From Ureibacillus aquaedulcis (GTDB taxonomy: Bacteria; Bacillota; Bacilli; Bacillales_A; Planococcaceae), in the NCBI RefSeq assembly GCF_030418165.1, contig NZ_JAUHTQ010000008.1, positions 118,151 to 182,150 of the forward strand: 64,000 bases of DNA. Direction: 5' to 3'. Both the position numbers and the translations under genes were made by a program. The notes beneath the pieces were generated by a model. The model saw nothing but the letters and a program-made list of their open reading frames with translations, ran no database searches and was not told the origin of the DNA. This document shows positions 10,701 through 20,250 of this stretch, in pieces (positions within the stretch are counted from its first letter, which is position 1; each line of letters starts with the position of its first letter).

Positions 10701-11002
10701 GTGAAAGACTACTCCAATTACTAGGTTTAGCAGCTAGAGCTAGGAAGATAGTTACTGGGGAAGAGTTAGTAGTGAATCAAATACGTACAAATAAAGCTAA
10801 GCTGGTACTACTAGCATCAGACGCCTCAAAAAATTCTAGCAAGAAGATTCAAGATAAATGTACGTATTATAACGTTGAGTATCATGTGTTTGGTGATCGC
10901 TACCAGCTAGGGACTGCAATTGGTAAAGAAGCACGTGTCGCAATTGCTATTGTAGATAGCGGATTTGCGAAAAAGATGTCTAGTCTACTCAACGAAAATT
11001 AA
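10697..11002 (+). CDS. ylxQ: L7Ae/L30e-family RNA-binding protein YlxQ
   Basis: A 101-residue protein of the ribosomal L7Ae/L30e fold. [19 protein letters not shown] at the N-terminus and the [17 protein letters not shown] segment are typical of kink-turn-binding YlxQ. Its ATG overlaps the rnpM stop, and infB starts 14 bp downstream. The precise RNA target is not known from the sequence. Confidence 0.9.
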   Translation: MSERLLQLLGLAARARKIVTGEELVVNQIRTNKAKLVLLASDASKNSSKKIQDKCTYYNVEYHVFGDRYQLGTAIGKEARVAIAIVDSGFAKKMSSLLNEN

Positions 11003-11016
11003 TCGGGGGTGAGCAG

Positions 11017-13359
11017 ATGACCAAATTAAGAGTTCATGAATATGCGAAAAAAGTAAATAAATCAAGTAAAGAAGTAATCGAAGAACTTAAAAAAATAAAC
11101 GTTACGGTTTCAAACCATATGTCGATGCTTGAAAGTGATGCTGTAACAAAATTGGATTCTGTTTTTAAAGGTTCTGCAACAAGAAACACAGAAGTACGAA
11201 ATGAGAAGAAACAAGCTTCACCAAACGGTCAAAGGTCACAATCAAACGATAATCGTCCGAACCGTCCAGCAAATGGTTCAGCAAATAGACCGTCAAATAG
11301 CCAGGGCAATCGACCATCCAATGGTTCATCCAATAGACCGGCTAACAACAATTCAGCGAATCGTCCATCAAACAATTCAGCGAATCAACAAAAACCAATG
11401 TCACAAAATAGTGGCGAAAAATTTAAGAATGCAAAAGGTAACCAAAATCGAAATATGGCCCAAAATAATAATAACAACTCAAACAACAATAAAAATAAAG
11501 GCGGCTTCAACAACCAGCAACGCAAAAAGCCGGGTATTCACGGAGGCAAGCGCCGCCATCCAAAAACACATCAGCCAACTATTCCACAAGCTCCAAAAGA
11601 GTTGCCGGAAAAAATTACGTTTTATGAATCTCTATCAGTAGCGGAATTGGCGAAAAAACTTCACCGTGAACCTTCTGAAATCATCAAAAAATTATTCATG
11701 CTTGGCGTGATGGCAACGATCAACCAAGAATTAGACAAAGATGCAATCGAGCTAATCTGTGCTGATTATGGCGTAGAAGTTGAAGAAGAAGTGCGTATTG
11801 ATAAAACGGACTTAGATGTTTACTTCGACCAAACAGAGGTTGTGGAGGAACAACAAGTAATACGTCCACCAGTTGTAACAATCATGGGGCACGTTGACCA
11901 TGGTAAAACGACATTGCTTGACTCAATCCGTAATTCAAAAGTAACTGCTGGTGAAGCAGGTGGGATTACTCAGCATATCGGTGCATACCAAGTTAAAATC
12001 GATGACAAAAAAATTACATTCCTGGATACCCCTGGACATGCTGCGTTTACAACAATGCGTGCTCGTGGTGCAAGTATTACGGATTTAGCAATCATCGTTG
12101 TTGCTGCTGATGACGGTGTAATGCCGCAAACAGTTGAAGCAATCAACCATGCAAAAGCGGCAGAAGTGCCAATTATTGTTGCAGTGAATAAAATGGATAA
12201 GCCATCAGCTAACCCGGATCGTGTAATGCAAGAATTGACTGAGCACGGCCTGGTACCTGAAGATTGGGGCGGCGATACAATTTTCGTTCCAATATCTGCC
12301 TTAAAAGGTGAGGGTATTGATACGCTTTTAGAGATGATACTATTAGTGTCTGAAGTAGCTGAATTAAAAGCTAATCCAAGCCGTTCAGCGATCGGTACAG
12401 TTATTGAAGCACAGCTGGATAAAGGCCGCGGTTCTGTTGCAACATTATTAGTTCAAGATGGAACATTGCGTGTAGGTGACCCAATTGTAGTAGGTCATGC
12501 TTATGGACGTGTTCGTGCGATGGTAAATGACCTTGGCCGCCGAGTAAAAGAAGCAGGTCCTTCAACTCCGGTTGAAATCACTGGTATTAACGAAGTGCCG
12601 CAAGCTGGTGACCGTTTTGTAGTCTTTGAAGATGAGAAAACTGCCCGCCAAGTGGGTGAATCTCGTGCAATGACGGCAATCCAGGCAAACCGTTCTGAAA
12701 AACAACGCGTAACGTTGGATAACCTATTTGAACAAATGTCTCATGGCGAAGTTAAGGAATTAAACTTAATCGTCAAAGCCGATGTTCAAGGTACTGTAGA
12801 AGCAATGGCTGCATCTTTAATGAAAATCGATGTAGAAGGCGTAAACGTGAAAATCATTCACACTGGCGCTGGTGCGATTACAGAATCAGATATTTCATTA
12901 GCTGCTGCTTCAAACGCAATCGTAATTGGATTCAACGTTCGTCCGGACGTGAATGCAAAACGTGCTGCCGATGAAGAAGGCGTAGATATCCGTTTACACC
13001 GTATCATTTACAAAGTGATCGAAGAAATCGAAGCGGCGATGAAAGGGATGCTGGATCCAGAATTTGAAGAGAAAATTATTGGTCAAGCAGAAGTTCGCCA
13101 AACGATTAAAGTATCAAAAGTTGGTACAATCGCTGGTTCTTATGTAACTGAAGGTAAAGTGACGCGTGATTCAGGCGTTCGTATCATTCGCGAAGGAATC
13201 GTTGTTTTTGAAGGCGAATTGGATTCACTGAAACGTTTCAAAGACGATGCAAAAGAAGTGGCTAGAGGCTACGAATGTGGTATCACAATCAAAAACTTCA
13301 ATGACATCAAAGAAGGCGACATTATCGAAGCCTTCGTAATGGAAGAAATTAAACGATAA
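11017..13359 (+). CDS. infB: Translation initiation factor IF-2
   Basis: This 780-residue GTPase positions fMet-tRNA on the 30S subunit. Residues 1-50 form an IF2 N-terminal domain, followed by a very low-complexity linker (about 65-175) dominated by Asn, Ser, Arg, Pro and Gln with RPSN/RPAN-type tetrapeptides. The conserved core follows: a second IF2-N segment near 195-245, then the G domain with GHVDHGKTT (about 291-299), DTPGH and NKMD, and domains II-IV to the end. The start ATG follows GGGGGTGAG. The stop codon overlaps the ylxP start (TAATG). Confidence 0.98.
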   Translation: MTKLRVHEYAKKVNKSSKEVIEELKKINVTVSNHMSMLESDAVTKLDSVFKGSATRNTEVRNEKKQASPNGQRSQSNDNRPNRPANGSANRPSNSQGNRPSNGSSNRPANNNSANRPSNNSANQQKPMSQNSGEKFKNAKGNQNRNMAQNNNNNSNNNKNKGGFNNQQRKKPGIHGGKRRHPKTHQPTIPQAPKELPEKITFYESLSVAELAKKLHREPSEIIKKLFMLGVMATINQELDKDAIELICADYGVEVEEEVRIDKTDLDVYFDQTEVVEEQQVIRPPVVTIMGHVDHGKTTLLDSIRNSKVTAGEAGGITQHIGAYQVKIDDKKITFLDTPGHAAFTTMRARGASITDLAIIVVAADDGVMPQTVEAINHAKAAEVPIIVAVNKMDKPSANPDRVMQELTEHGLVPEDWGGDTIFVPISALKGEGIDTLLEMILLVSEVAELKANPSRSAIGTVIEAQLDKGRGSVATLLVQDGTLRVGDPIVVGHAYGRVRAMVNDLGRRVKEAGPSTPVEITGINEVPQAGDRFVVFEDEKTARQVGESRAMTAIQANRSEKQRVTLDNLFEQMSHGEVKELNLIVKADVQGTVEAMAASLMKIDVEGVNVKIIHTGAGAITESDISLAAASNAIVIGFNVRPDVNAKRAADEEGVDIRLHRIIYKVIEEIEAAMKGMLDPEFEEKIIGQAEVRQTIKVSKVGTIAGSYVTEGKVTRDSGVRIIREGIVVFEGELDSLKRFKDDAKEVARGYECGITIKNFNDIKEGDIIEAFVMEEIKR

Positions 13360-13637
13360 TGATCGTTTATGCGGAAGTTGAGTTCATCATTTCTGATTCA
13401 CATTCGTTAAAAGAAAAGCGAGCTGTTCTCCAGCGAATGATTACCCGAACAAAACAGAAATTCAATGTTTCTGTTGCAGAAATAGATCATCAAAATGTGT
13501 GGCAACGGACAAGAATCGCTCTTGTCTGTGTGTCCTCATCCAAGATGAGTGCAGAGCGAGAAATCAATCATGCACTAAACTTCCTACAGTCCAATCCATC
13601 CTGGGAACAACTCGAGGTTTGGACGGACTACTTATAA
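13359..13637 (+). CDS. ylxP: DUF503 family protein YlxP
   Basis: A 92-residue protein whose ATG overlaps the infB stop by one base. Features of the family are the LKEKRAVLQRMITRTKQKFNVSVAEID-type region near residues 18-45, and a location always next to infB and rbfA. It resembles a small ferredoxin-like fold that may act in ribosome assembly. No catalytic motif is evident and the function is not established. Confidence 0.88.
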   Translation: MIVYAEVEFIISDSHSLKEKRAVLQRMITRTKQKFNVSVAEIDHQNVWQRTRIALVCVSSSKMSAEREINHALNFLQSNPSWEQLEVWTDYL

Positions 13638-13669
13638 CAAGAAGCGTAAAGAAAATTTTCAAGATAATA

Positions 13670-13741
13670 AATTGTCCTCTTACAACACAACTCGTTTGCT
13701 TTTTCCAAGCATTGGGTAAGTGACACAAGAGGCAATTTTTT
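13670..13741 (+). terminator. Candidate terminator or structured leader between ylxP and rbfA
   Basis: AATTGTCCTCTT (13670-13681) can pair with AAGAGGCAATT (13728-13738, one bulge), running into TTTTT. The roughly 46-nt loop is long for a simple terminator, so a partial terminator or structured leader is possible. Confidence 0.45.
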
Positions 13742-13766
13742 ATCTATATTTGAGAGGTGTCACTAT

Positions 13767-14108
13767 ATGTCATTACGTTCAAATCGAATAGCAGAACAGA
13801 TGAAAAAAGAGCTTGGTGATATCATCACTCGTAAATTAAAAGACCCGCGTGTCGGGTTTGTAACAATTACAGATGTAGACGTTACTGGTGACTTGCAACA
13901 AGCAACCGTCTATATTTCATCTCTGGGCAATGACCGGGAACGTGAAGATACACTAAAAGCTTTAGGCAAAGCTGCAGGGTTCATCCGTACTGAAATTGGT
14001 CATCGCATCCGCTTGCGTCGAACGCCGGAAATTACATTTGAATTTGATTCATCTGTAGAATATGGCAACAAAATCGATGCACTATTACGTTCACTAAATG
14101 ATGAATAA
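13767..14108 (+). CDS. rbfA: 30S ribosome-binding factor RbfA
   Basis: A 113-residue cold-shock and 30S maturation factor of the KH-like RbfA family. Characteristic residues are [16 protein letters not shown] at the N-terminus, the [18 protein letters not shown] block near 25-42 and the [15 protein letters not shown] block near 80-95. The ATG follows GAGAGGTG. A terminator follows directly, so truB probably depends on readthrough or on its own promoter. Confidence 0.96.
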   Translation: MSLRSNRIAEQMKKELGDIITRKLKDPRVGFVTITDVDVTGDLQQATVYISSLGNDREREDTLKALGKAAGFIRTEIGHRIRLRRTPEITFEFDSSVEYGNKIDALLRSLNDE

Positions 14109-14125
14109 TTGATCGATTAAAAGTA

Positions 14126-14166
14126 AAGTCTACATCTGCATAACTAAGTGCGATGTAGGCTTTTTA
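14126..14166 (+). terminator. Rho-independent terminator after rbfA
   Basis: GTCTACATC(T)GC pairs with GCGATGTAGGC (one bulge and one G-U pair) and is followed by TTTTTATTGT. Confidence 0.75.
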
Positions 14167-14190
14167 TTGTTGAGAATTAATCGGATCTTA

Positions 14191-14364
14191 ACTAGTTTGA
14201 AGCGGCTTGAATTTGATAAAATTATGTCGAGACTAATAAAAATACGATTAGTTATTTTGAAGTGGCGAGATTATTGGGCAAAGTGGCTAGAATTCGACAA
14301 AAAGTGGCTAGATTATCAGTCAAAGTGGCTAGTATATCAGCAAAAATGGCGAGATTCCCACAAA
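14191..14364 (+). repeat. 21-bp tandem repeat, locus 1 (rbfA-truB gap)
   Basis: Five contiguous 21-bp units start at 14260, 14281, 14302, 14323 and 14344, each of the form AAGTGGCTAGATTATnnnnnA. Upstream at 14197-14258 are more divergent copies (GAAGCGGCTTGAATTTGAT and relatives). The period is exactly 21 in every full unit. The same unit occurs at 40037-40132 (reverse orientation) and 49785-49910. Because 21 is a multiple of three, the array stays open in the truB frame, but it has no ribosome-binding site. Confidence 0.85.
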
Positions 14365-14429
14365 ACACCAGCTGTACATCGAATTTCAACGCAAAAACAA
14401 TCATAAACAACTTCCAAAGGAGAACACAT

Positions 14430-15338
14430 ATGAACGGGATTTTACCTCTCTGGAAAGAACGGGGCATGACAAGTCATGATTGCGTCTTTAAATTACGAAA
14501 AATATTAAAAACAAAAAAGGTAGGCCACACGGGCACACTGGATCCAGCTGTTGAAGGCGTACTGCCAATTTGCATTGGACAAGCTACAAGAATAGCAGAA
14601 TACTTAACCGATGCGGGTAAAACCTATGAAGCAGTAGTATCAATCGGGAGAACAACAACAACTGAAGATGCAGAGGGCGAAACGGTTGAAGAGGATTTAA
14701 CCTATAAATCAATTTCTCGTGCAATGCTCCTGGAAGCCCTTGAATCATTAACAGGAGAAATCGAACAAACACCACCCATGTATTCAGCGGTGAAAGTTAA
14801 TGGGAAAAGGCTTTATGAATATGCGCGTAAGGGTCAAATTGTAGAACGCCCAACAAGAAAAGTAACGATTTATGCTTTAGAACTACTTGATGATGACCAA
14901 AACTTCGATGGAGAAGAAGTGACTTTCCGTATCCGCATCGCATGCAGCAAAGGGACGTATATCCGCACGCTGGCTGTTCAAATTGGCGAAAAACTGGGTT
15001 ACCCAGCACATATGGCTTCACTTGTACGAACAGCATCTGGCACATTTACCGAAAAAGAATGTGTTACTCTAAAGCAGGTGGAGGAAATCATGAATGAAGG
15101 AAAGATTAATGACGTACTTCTACCGGTAGAATACGCACTGTCACCCTATCCCTTCATAGAAGTTGACGAAGCCAATGAGAAGCAAATTTTGAATGGACAA
15201 GTACTTCCCATTCATGCATTATTGAAAGAACATGATAAAATTGTTTATAGCATTCAACATAGGGCGTATGCTGTTTATACACAACATCCAACAAAAGAAG
15301 GGTTCATGAAGCCAGAGAAAATGTTCCCGAACAATTGA
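14430..15338 (+). CDS. truB: tRNA pseudouridine-55 synthase TruB
   Basis: A 302-residue enzyme that isomerises U55 in the tRNA T-loop. The catalytic aspartate is D38 in VGHTGTLDP, followed by conserved GVLPICIGQATRIAEYL and TYEA segments. RIRIACSKGTYIRTLA lies near residue 175, and a C-terminal PUA-like region follows. The ATG at 14430 follows AAAGGAGA and gives the family-typical N-terminus NGILPLWKERGMTSHDCV. The frame is open for 56 codons upstream only because 21-bp repeats lie there, so that extension is excluded. Confidence 0.96.
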   Translation: MNGILPLWKERGMTSHDCVFKLRKILKTKKVGHTGTLDPAVEGVLPICIGQATRIAEYLTDAGKTYEAVVSIGRTTTTEDAEGETVEEDLTYKSISRAMLLEALESLTGEIEQTPPMYSAVKVNGKRLYEYARKGQIVERPTRKVTIYALELLDDDQNFDGEEVTFRIRIACSKGTYIRTLAVQIGEKLGYPAHMASLVRTASGTFTEKECVTLKQVEEIMNEGKINDVLLPVEYALSPYPFIEVDEANEKQILNGQVLPIHALLKEHDKIVYSIQHRAYAVYTQHPTKEGFMKPEKMFPNN

Positions 15339-15357
15339 TTAGGAGGCAAATTCCGTA

Positions 15358-16314
15358 ATGAAGGTCGTTCATTTAAAATATCCGCATCAACTAAATCAAT
15401 CACATGAATTCTCTACTGCCTATTCCCTAGCGGTAGGCTTCTTTGATGGGGTACATAAAGGGCATCAAGCTGTAATACAAAATGCAAAGGAAATGGCAGA
15501 GCAGCTCAATATCGAAAGTGCTGTCATGACCTTTGATCCACATCCCTCGATCGTTTTAGGCGGACGCAGGGAAAAGGTTTTTTACATAACGCCGCTCCAG
15601 CAGAAACTTGATGTATTAAAAGATTACGGGGTAGAAAATGTCTTTGTCGTTCAATTTACCTCTGATTTTGCAAAACTATCGCCAGAAGATTTTATCCAAT
15701 ATTTTATAAAAGATCTGAATGTAAAACATGTTACGGCCGGCTTTGATTTCTCTTTCGGCCAATTCGGAAAAGGCAGTATGGAGACGATGAAAGAACTAAG
15801 TAACGGCGAGTACGGTGTGACGATCATTGACAAACAAAGTGATCAAGAAGAAAAAATCAGTTCGACAAGAATCCGTAATTACCTGCAAGATGGCGAGATG
15901 GATAGTGCTGCAAAGCTTCTGGGACGTGCATTTGAAGTGCCGGGGATTGTGGTCCATGGAGACAAACGAGGCCGTACAATTGGTTTCCCTACTGCCAACA
16001 TCCAATCGATGGAGGGAAGTTTTATTCCGGCAACAGGCGTGTACGCAGTCAAGATTCTTGTTCAAAATAAATGGTATGACGGGGTTTGCAATGTAGGGTA
16101 TAAACCGACTTTTAAAAACCCTGAGGACAAACAACTATCCATCGAAGTGCATATCCTGGACTTCGATAAAAATATTTATGGTGAAGAAGTAAAAGTAGGC
16201 TGGTATAAACGAATCCGCAGCGAGAAAAAATTTGATGGCATCGAATCTTTAAAAGCCCAAATAGAAAAAGATAAAAACGAAGCCATCGAATATTTTGCGT
16301 CCTATTCGTTATAG
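15358..16314 (+). CDS. ribF: Bifunctional riboflavin kinase / FAD synthetase RibF
   Basis: A 318-residue enzyme that makes FMN and then FAD. The N-terminal nucleotidyltransferase domain shows GFFDGVHKGHQ (residues near 28-38, HxGH-type) and SSTRIR near 165. The C-terminal kinase domain shows the GRTIGFPTANI motif near residue 205, where PTAN contacts the nucleotide and metal. An AGGAGG lies 11 nt before the ATG, 19 bp after truB, so the two genes are probably co-transcribed. Confidence 0.96.
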   Translation: MKVVHLKYPHQLNQSHEFSTAYSLAVGFFDGVHKGHQAVIQNAKEMAEQLNIESAVMTFDPHPSIVLGGRREKVFYITPLQQKLDVLKDYGVENVFVVQFTSDFAKLSPEDFIQYFIKDLNVKHVTAGFDFSFGQFGKGSMETMKELSNGEYGVTIIDKQSDQEEKISSTRIRNYLQDGEMDSAAKLLGRAFEVPGIVVHGDKRGRTIGFPTANIQSMEGSFIPATGVYAVKILVQNKWYDGVCNVGYKPTFKNPEDKQLSIEVHILDFDKNIYGEEVKVGWYKRIRSEKKFDGIESLKAQIEKDKNEAIEYFASYSL

Positions 16315-16343
16315 TTGAATGTCAAACAGAAGTATGGTACTAT
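16315..16343 (+). promoter_or_regulatory. Strong sigma-A promoter of rpsO
   Basis: TTGAAT (16315-16320), a 17-bp spacer and TACTAT (16338-16343) with an upstream TG extended -10 element. It starts immediately after the ribF stop. Confidence 0.7.
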
Positions 16344-16349
16344 TCATTA

Positions 16350-16440
16350 AGTGCCAAAGCACAAACCTTGGCTCGGCTTTTCGATTCTCCAACGACTGCT
16401 GTGCCACAGGGGTAAAATAATTATTATTAGGAGGTCCATT
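16350..16440 (+). promoter_or_regulatory. Structured rpsO leader, possible S15 autoregulatory site
   Basis: The roughly 95-nt leader contains complementary segments such as GCCAA/TTGGC (about 16353-16373) and a CTGTG/CACAG pair, and ends at an AGGAGG ribosome-binding site. S15 autoregulates through leader RNA structure in several bacteria. The exact fold was not computed, so this is inference. Confidence 0.4.
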
Positions 16441-16444
16441 CAAC

Positions 16445-16714
16445 ATGGCAATTACAAAAGAACGCAAAAATGAAATTATCGCTGAGTACCAAACTCACGA
16501 AGGAGATACAGGTTCTCCAGAAGTGCAAATCGCAGTATTAACTGCTGATATCAACGCTTTAAACGCTCACTTAAGCACTCACAAAAAAGACTTCCACTCT
16601 CAACGTGGTCTTCTTAAAAAAATCGGTCGTCGTCGTCACTTATTAAAATATCTTCGTGAAACTGACGTGCAACGCTACCGTGAATTAATCAAACGTTTAG
16701 GCTTACGTCGATAA
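16445..16714 (+). CDS. rpsO: 30S ribosomal protein S15
   Basis: An 89-residue protein of the expected length that binds 16S rRNA early in assembly. The conserved [16 protein letters not shown] region, [14 protein letters not shown] and the C-terminal RRRHLLKYL motif are all present. It has a consensus AGGAGG ribosome-binding site, its own promoter, and a terminator 120 bp downstream. Confidence 0.98.
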   Translation: MAITKERKNEIIAEYQTHEGDTGSPEVQIAVLTADINALNAHLSTHKKDFHSQRGLLKKIGRRRHLLKYLRETDVQRYRELIKRLGLRR

Positions 16715-16836
16715 TAAATGTGCAAAGCAGCTACTTTGGCTTGAAGCTACAGCATCTCTCCATGAGAAGCGAATATGCTAAAAGCCAAGCTGCCTAGCTA
16801 GACATAAGGAAGCGGGCAACGTTCCTGTGGTTAGAG

Positions 16837-16863
16837 AAAGCGGGAACATTCCCGCTTTTTATT
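16837..16863 (+). terminator. Rho-independent terminator after rpsO
   Basis: AAAGCGGGAA and TTCCCGCTTT form a tight hairpin followed by TTTTTATTTA. The 120 bp before it hold no gene; one 15-bp stretch there (16720-16734) is the exact reverse complement of 44027-44041. Confidence 0.85.
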
Positions 16864-17092
16864 TATGTAAAAAGTATATGGTCAAATATAACAATTTCAC
16901 CGATACAAAGTATTTAATTGTAAAATTTGGACATGTTAAAAGAAGACAATAAATAGGTCGTATTCAATCATTCGTTGAAAAATGAACTGATTTTAAGATA
17001 ATAGATAAATATCTCCTAAAATAATTGTAAAAATTATACGAATTAGACATAATTAAATTGAAAATATTTAGCATATAAATTGGTTTTTTGAT

Positions 17093-17125
17093 ACACTTAC
17101 TATGATTATAGTCGTGAAGTAGTGT
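17093..17125 (+). promoter_or_regulatory. Leader hairpin upstream of pnp
   Basis: ACACTTACT and AGTAGTGT (one bulge) enclose an inner ACTAT-GATT-ATAGT hairpin about 25 nt before the pnp start. PNPase leaders in other bacteria carry autoregulatory stem-loops, so this is a candidate. The rest of 16864-17092 is very AT-rich with no gene; no convincing promoter could be assigned. Confidence 0.4.
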
Positions 17126-17150
17126 GTTTCAAGAGAAAGGGGTTCATTAA

Positions 17151-19265
17151 ATGACCGAAAAGAAAGTCTATTCATATGAATGGGCTGGCCGACAACTAGT
17201 AGTAGAAGTAGGACAGCTAGCAAAACAAGCAAACGGTGCTGCATTAATTCGATACGGTGAATCAGCGGTACTTTCAACAGCAACAATGTCAAAATCACCT
17301 AAACCATTAGATTTCTTCCCACTAACAGTGAACTATGAAGAACGTCTATACGCAGCAGGTAAAATTCCTGGAGGATTCATTAAACGTGAAGGACGTCCAT
17401 CTGAGCATGCGATCTTGGTTTCACGCCTTATTGACCGTCCAATCCGTCCAATGTTCCCGGATGGCTTCCGTAATGAAGTACAAGTTATTTCAATGGTAAT
17501 GTCATCCGATCCAAACTGCCCTACAGATGTAGCTGCCATGTTCGGTTCTTCTTTAGCTTTGGCTGTTTCGGATATTCCATTTGATGGCCCTATCGCCGGA
17601 GTTCATGTTGGTTATATCGATGGCGAATTCGTTCTTAACCCAACAACGGAACAATCAGAAAAAAGTACGATCCACCTAACTGTGGCAGGAAACAAAGATG
17701 CCATAAACATGGTTGAAGCTGGTGCTTTGGAAGTACCTGAAGAAATCATGCTTGAAGCAATTATGTTCGGTCATGAGGAAATTAAGAAATTAATCGCTTT
17801 CCAAGAACAAATTGTGGCAGAAGTAGGCAAAGAAAAAATTGCAGTTGAGTTATATGAAATCAACGAAGAACTTCAATCACAAGTAAAAGCTATGTGTGAA
17901 GAGGAAATGATTGCTGCAATCCAGACAGTAGAAAAACATGCCCGCGAAGAAGCGATCGGTGTCGTGAAAGAACGCGTCATGGCTAGCTACGAAGAACAAG
18001 AAGCAGATGATGAAACACTAAAACAAGTAAGAACAATTCTAGATAAAATGGTGAAAGAAGAAGTTCGCCGCCTAATTACACAAGACAAAGTGCGTCCAGA
18101 TGGCCGTAAACCGGATGAGATCCGTCCATTATCTTCTGAAGTAGGATTATTGGAACGTACTCACGGTTCAGGGTTGTTCACACGTGGACAAACTCAGGCT
18201 TTATCCATTTGTACATTAGGACCGCTGGGCGATGTTCAAATTATTGATGGCCTAGGTCTTGAAGAATCGAAACGCTTTATGCACCACTACAACTTCCCGC
18301 AATTCTCGGTTGGGGAAACAGGACCAATCCGTGGACCAGGTCGTCGTGAAATCGGTCACGGTGCTTTAGGTGAGCGTGCATTATTGGCAGTTATTCCTGA
18401 TGAAGCAGACTTCCCATACGCAATCCGTTGTGTATCAGAAGTGCTGGAATCGAACGGTTCAACTTCCCAAGCTTCTATCTGTGCATCAACTCTTGCAATG
18501 ATGGATGCAGGTGTTCCAATTAAAGCTCCTGTTGCTGGTATCGCAATGGGTCTTGTGAAAAAAGGCGAACACTATACAATCTTGACGGATATCCAAGGAA
18601 TGGAAGATCACCTGGGAGACATGGACTTTAAAGTAGCTGGTACGGCTAAAGGGGTAACGGCACTTCAAATGGACATCAAAATCGATGGTCTTTCTCGCAA
18701 CATCCTGGAAGAAGCTCTACAACAAGCAAAAGCAGGACGCATGATCATCCTTGAATCAATGCTTGCAACACTTGCTGAGTCTCGTACAAGCCTATCGAAA
18801 TACGCGCCGAAAATCGAAGTGATTAAAATCAATCCGGACAAAATCCGCGACGTAATCGGATCCGGCGGTAAAACGATCAACAAAATTATAGATGAAACAG
18901 GCGTGAAAATCGATACAGAACAAGACGGTACAATCTACATCTCTTCTGCAAATGAAGAAATGAACAAACGTGCCAAAGAAATTATCGAGTCGATCGTACG
19001 TGAAGCTAAAGTAGGCGAGTACTACATGGCAACAGTAAGACGTATCGAAAAATTCGGTGCCTTCTGTGAAATCTTCCCAGGAAAAGACGGTTTGCTGCAC
19101 ATTTCGGAAATTCAAGAAGAACGTACGAACAAAGTAGAAGACGTACTAAAACTTGGCGACGAATTACTAGTAAAAGTCATCGAAATCGACAACCAAGGCC
19201 GCGTCAACCTTTCACGCAAAATCGTGCTGAAAGAAGAAAAAGAACGCGCTGCACAAGCTGAATAA
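17151..19265 (+). CDS. pnp: Polyribonucleotide nucleotidyltransferase (PNPase)
   Basis: A 704-residue phosphorolytic 3'-5' exoribonuclease that works with RNase J and RNase Y in mRNA decay. Two RNase PH-like domains (about 10-220 and 310-540) flank an alpha-helical domain. A KH domain follows ([11 protein letters not shown] near 570-580), then an S1 domain starting near 620 ([21 protein letters not shown]). The ATG follows GAAAGGGG. In B. subtilis ylxY follows; here a repeat array and an opposite-strand ABC transporter intervene. Confidence 0.97.
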   Translation: MTEKKVYSYEWAGRQLVVEVGQLAKQANGAALIRYGESAVLSTATMSKSPKPLDFFPLTVNYEERLYAAGKIPGGFIKREGRPSEHAILVSRLIDRPIRPMFPDGFRNEVQVISMVMSSDPNCPTDVAAMFGSSLALAVSDIPFDGPIAGVHVGYIDGEFVLNPTTEQSEKSTIHLTVAGNKDAINMVEAGALEVPEEIMLEAIMFGHEEIKKLIAFQEQIVAEVGKEKIAVELYEINEELQSQVKAMCEEEMIAAIQTVEKHAREEAIGVVKERVMASYEEQEADDETLKQVRTILDKMVKEEVRRLITQDKVRPDGRKPDEIRPLSSEVGLLERTHGSGLFTRGQTQALSICTLGPLGDVQIIDGLGLEESKRFMHHYNFPQFSVGETGPIRGPGRREIGHGALGERALLAVIPDEADFPYAIRCVSEVLESNGSTSQASICASTLAMMDAGVPIKAPVAGIAMGLVKKGEHYTILTDIQGMEDHLGDMDFKVAGTAKGVTALQMDIKIDGLSRNILEEALQQAKAGRMIILESMLATLAESRTSLSKYAPKIEVIKINPDKIRDVIGSGGKTINKIIDETGVKIDTEQDGTIYISSANEEMNKRAKEIIESIVREAKVGEYYMATVRRIEKFGAFCEIFPGKDGLLHISEIQEERTNKVEDVLKLGDELLVKVIEIDNQGRVNLSRKIVLKEEKERAAQAE

Positions 19266-19281
19266 TCGTAGTGAGATGAGT

Positions 19282-19314
19282 GGAGAAAATGTATAATTTT
19301 CTCCGCTTTTTTTT
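19282..19314 (+). terminator. Rho-independent terminator after pnp
   Basis: GGAGAAAAT and ATTTTCTCC form a 9-bp stem, followed by GCTTTTTTTT. Confidence 0.88.
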
Positions 19315-19385
19315 GTTGGGGAGAGAGTTGTTTGGATTAGGATTTGGTTTATCTGAATTGAATGAAAAAGATAGTCATCTGAGTG

Positions 19386-20160
19386 ATGAAACGCGTTATG
19401 AAGGAAATGGGAGTGCAAGATGTGTTTGATAAGGGAGATGAAACGTGTTTTGGAAGAAATGGGAGTGCAAGCTGCGTTTTATAAGGGAAATGAAACGCGT
19501 TTTGGAAGAAAAGGTAGTGCAAGATGCGTTTGATAAGGGACATGAAACGCGTTTTGGAAGAAATGGAGTGCAAGATGCATTTGATAAGGGAGATGAAACG
19601 CGTTCTGGAAGAAAAGGTAGTGCAAGATACGTTTGATAAAGGGGATGAAACGTGTTTTGGAGGAGAGAGAAGTGCAAGATGCGTTTGATGAGAGAGATGA
19701 AACGTGTTCTGGAAGAAAAAGAAGCGCGAGATGCGTTTGATAAAGGGGATGAAACGTGTTTTGGAGGAAAATGAAGCGCGAGATGCGTTTGATAAGGGGG
19801 ATGAAACGTGTTTTGGAGGAAAAGGTAGTGCAAGAGGCGTTTGATAAAGGGGATGAAACGTGTTTTGGAGGAAAATGAAGCGCAAGATGCGTTTGATGAG
19901 AGAGATGAAACGTGTTCTGGAAGAAAATGAAGCGCGAGATGCGTTTGATAAAGGGGATGAAACCTGTTTTGGAGGAAAATGAAGCGCGAGATGCGTTTGA
20001 TAAGGGGGATGAAACGTGTTTTGGAGGATAATGAAGCGCAAGATGCGTTTGATGAGGGTGTTAGATGAAACGCGTTTTGGAAGAGAAAAAAGAGCCAGAT
20101 ACGTTTCATAGAAAGGATAAAACGCATTATGGTGAAAGTAAGACAACCAGTTGAGGTTTC
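19386..20160 (+). repeat. 52-bp tandem repeat array B1 (15 units)
   Basis: Units start with ATGAAAC(G/C) at 19386, 19438, 19490, 19542, 19593, 19645, 19697, 19749, 19801, 19853, 19905, 19957, 20009, 20065 and a decayed copy at 20117. The spacing is 52 bp in twelve of fourteen steps, with one 51 and one 56. Each unit holds the near-palindrome AAACGCGTTT (often AAACGTGTTT), a purine-rich middle, and GATGCGTTTGAT. GCGTTT and the next AAACGC form an inverted repeat with a 13-nt loop. Units are contiguous with no unique spacers, and array B2 near 29 kb is the same family. The array lies between the convergent pnp and ABC permease genes. Confidence 0.92.
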
Positions 20161-20183
20161 AAGAAGGATATAAATCAAAGCGC

Positions 20184-20245
20184 AAAAAAAGAGTCATCTC
20201 ACAAATCGGCCCAATTTCACCACCGATTCCCAAGGTAACTCTTTT
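20184..20245 (-). terminator. Terminator of the reverse-strand ABC operon
   Basis: On the minus strand AAAGAGT...ACTCTTTTTTT forms an outer stem with AATCGG/CCGATT inside, about 6 bp after the permease stop. The last bases form a run of Ts. Confidence 0.65.
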
Positions 20246-20250
20246 CTCTT

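Noticed and set aside
14262..14429. 56-residue N-terminal extension of TruB with heptad VARL repeats
   Set aside because: No ribosome-binding site. It consists only of 21-bp repeats, and the ATG at 14430 has AAAGGAGA and the family N-terminus.
19349..20178. Long reverse-strand open frames (about 260 residues) over array B1
   Set aside because: The 52-bp period shifts the frame by one base each unit, so all frames read the same repeat in turn and stay open. The products are low complexity with no start signal.
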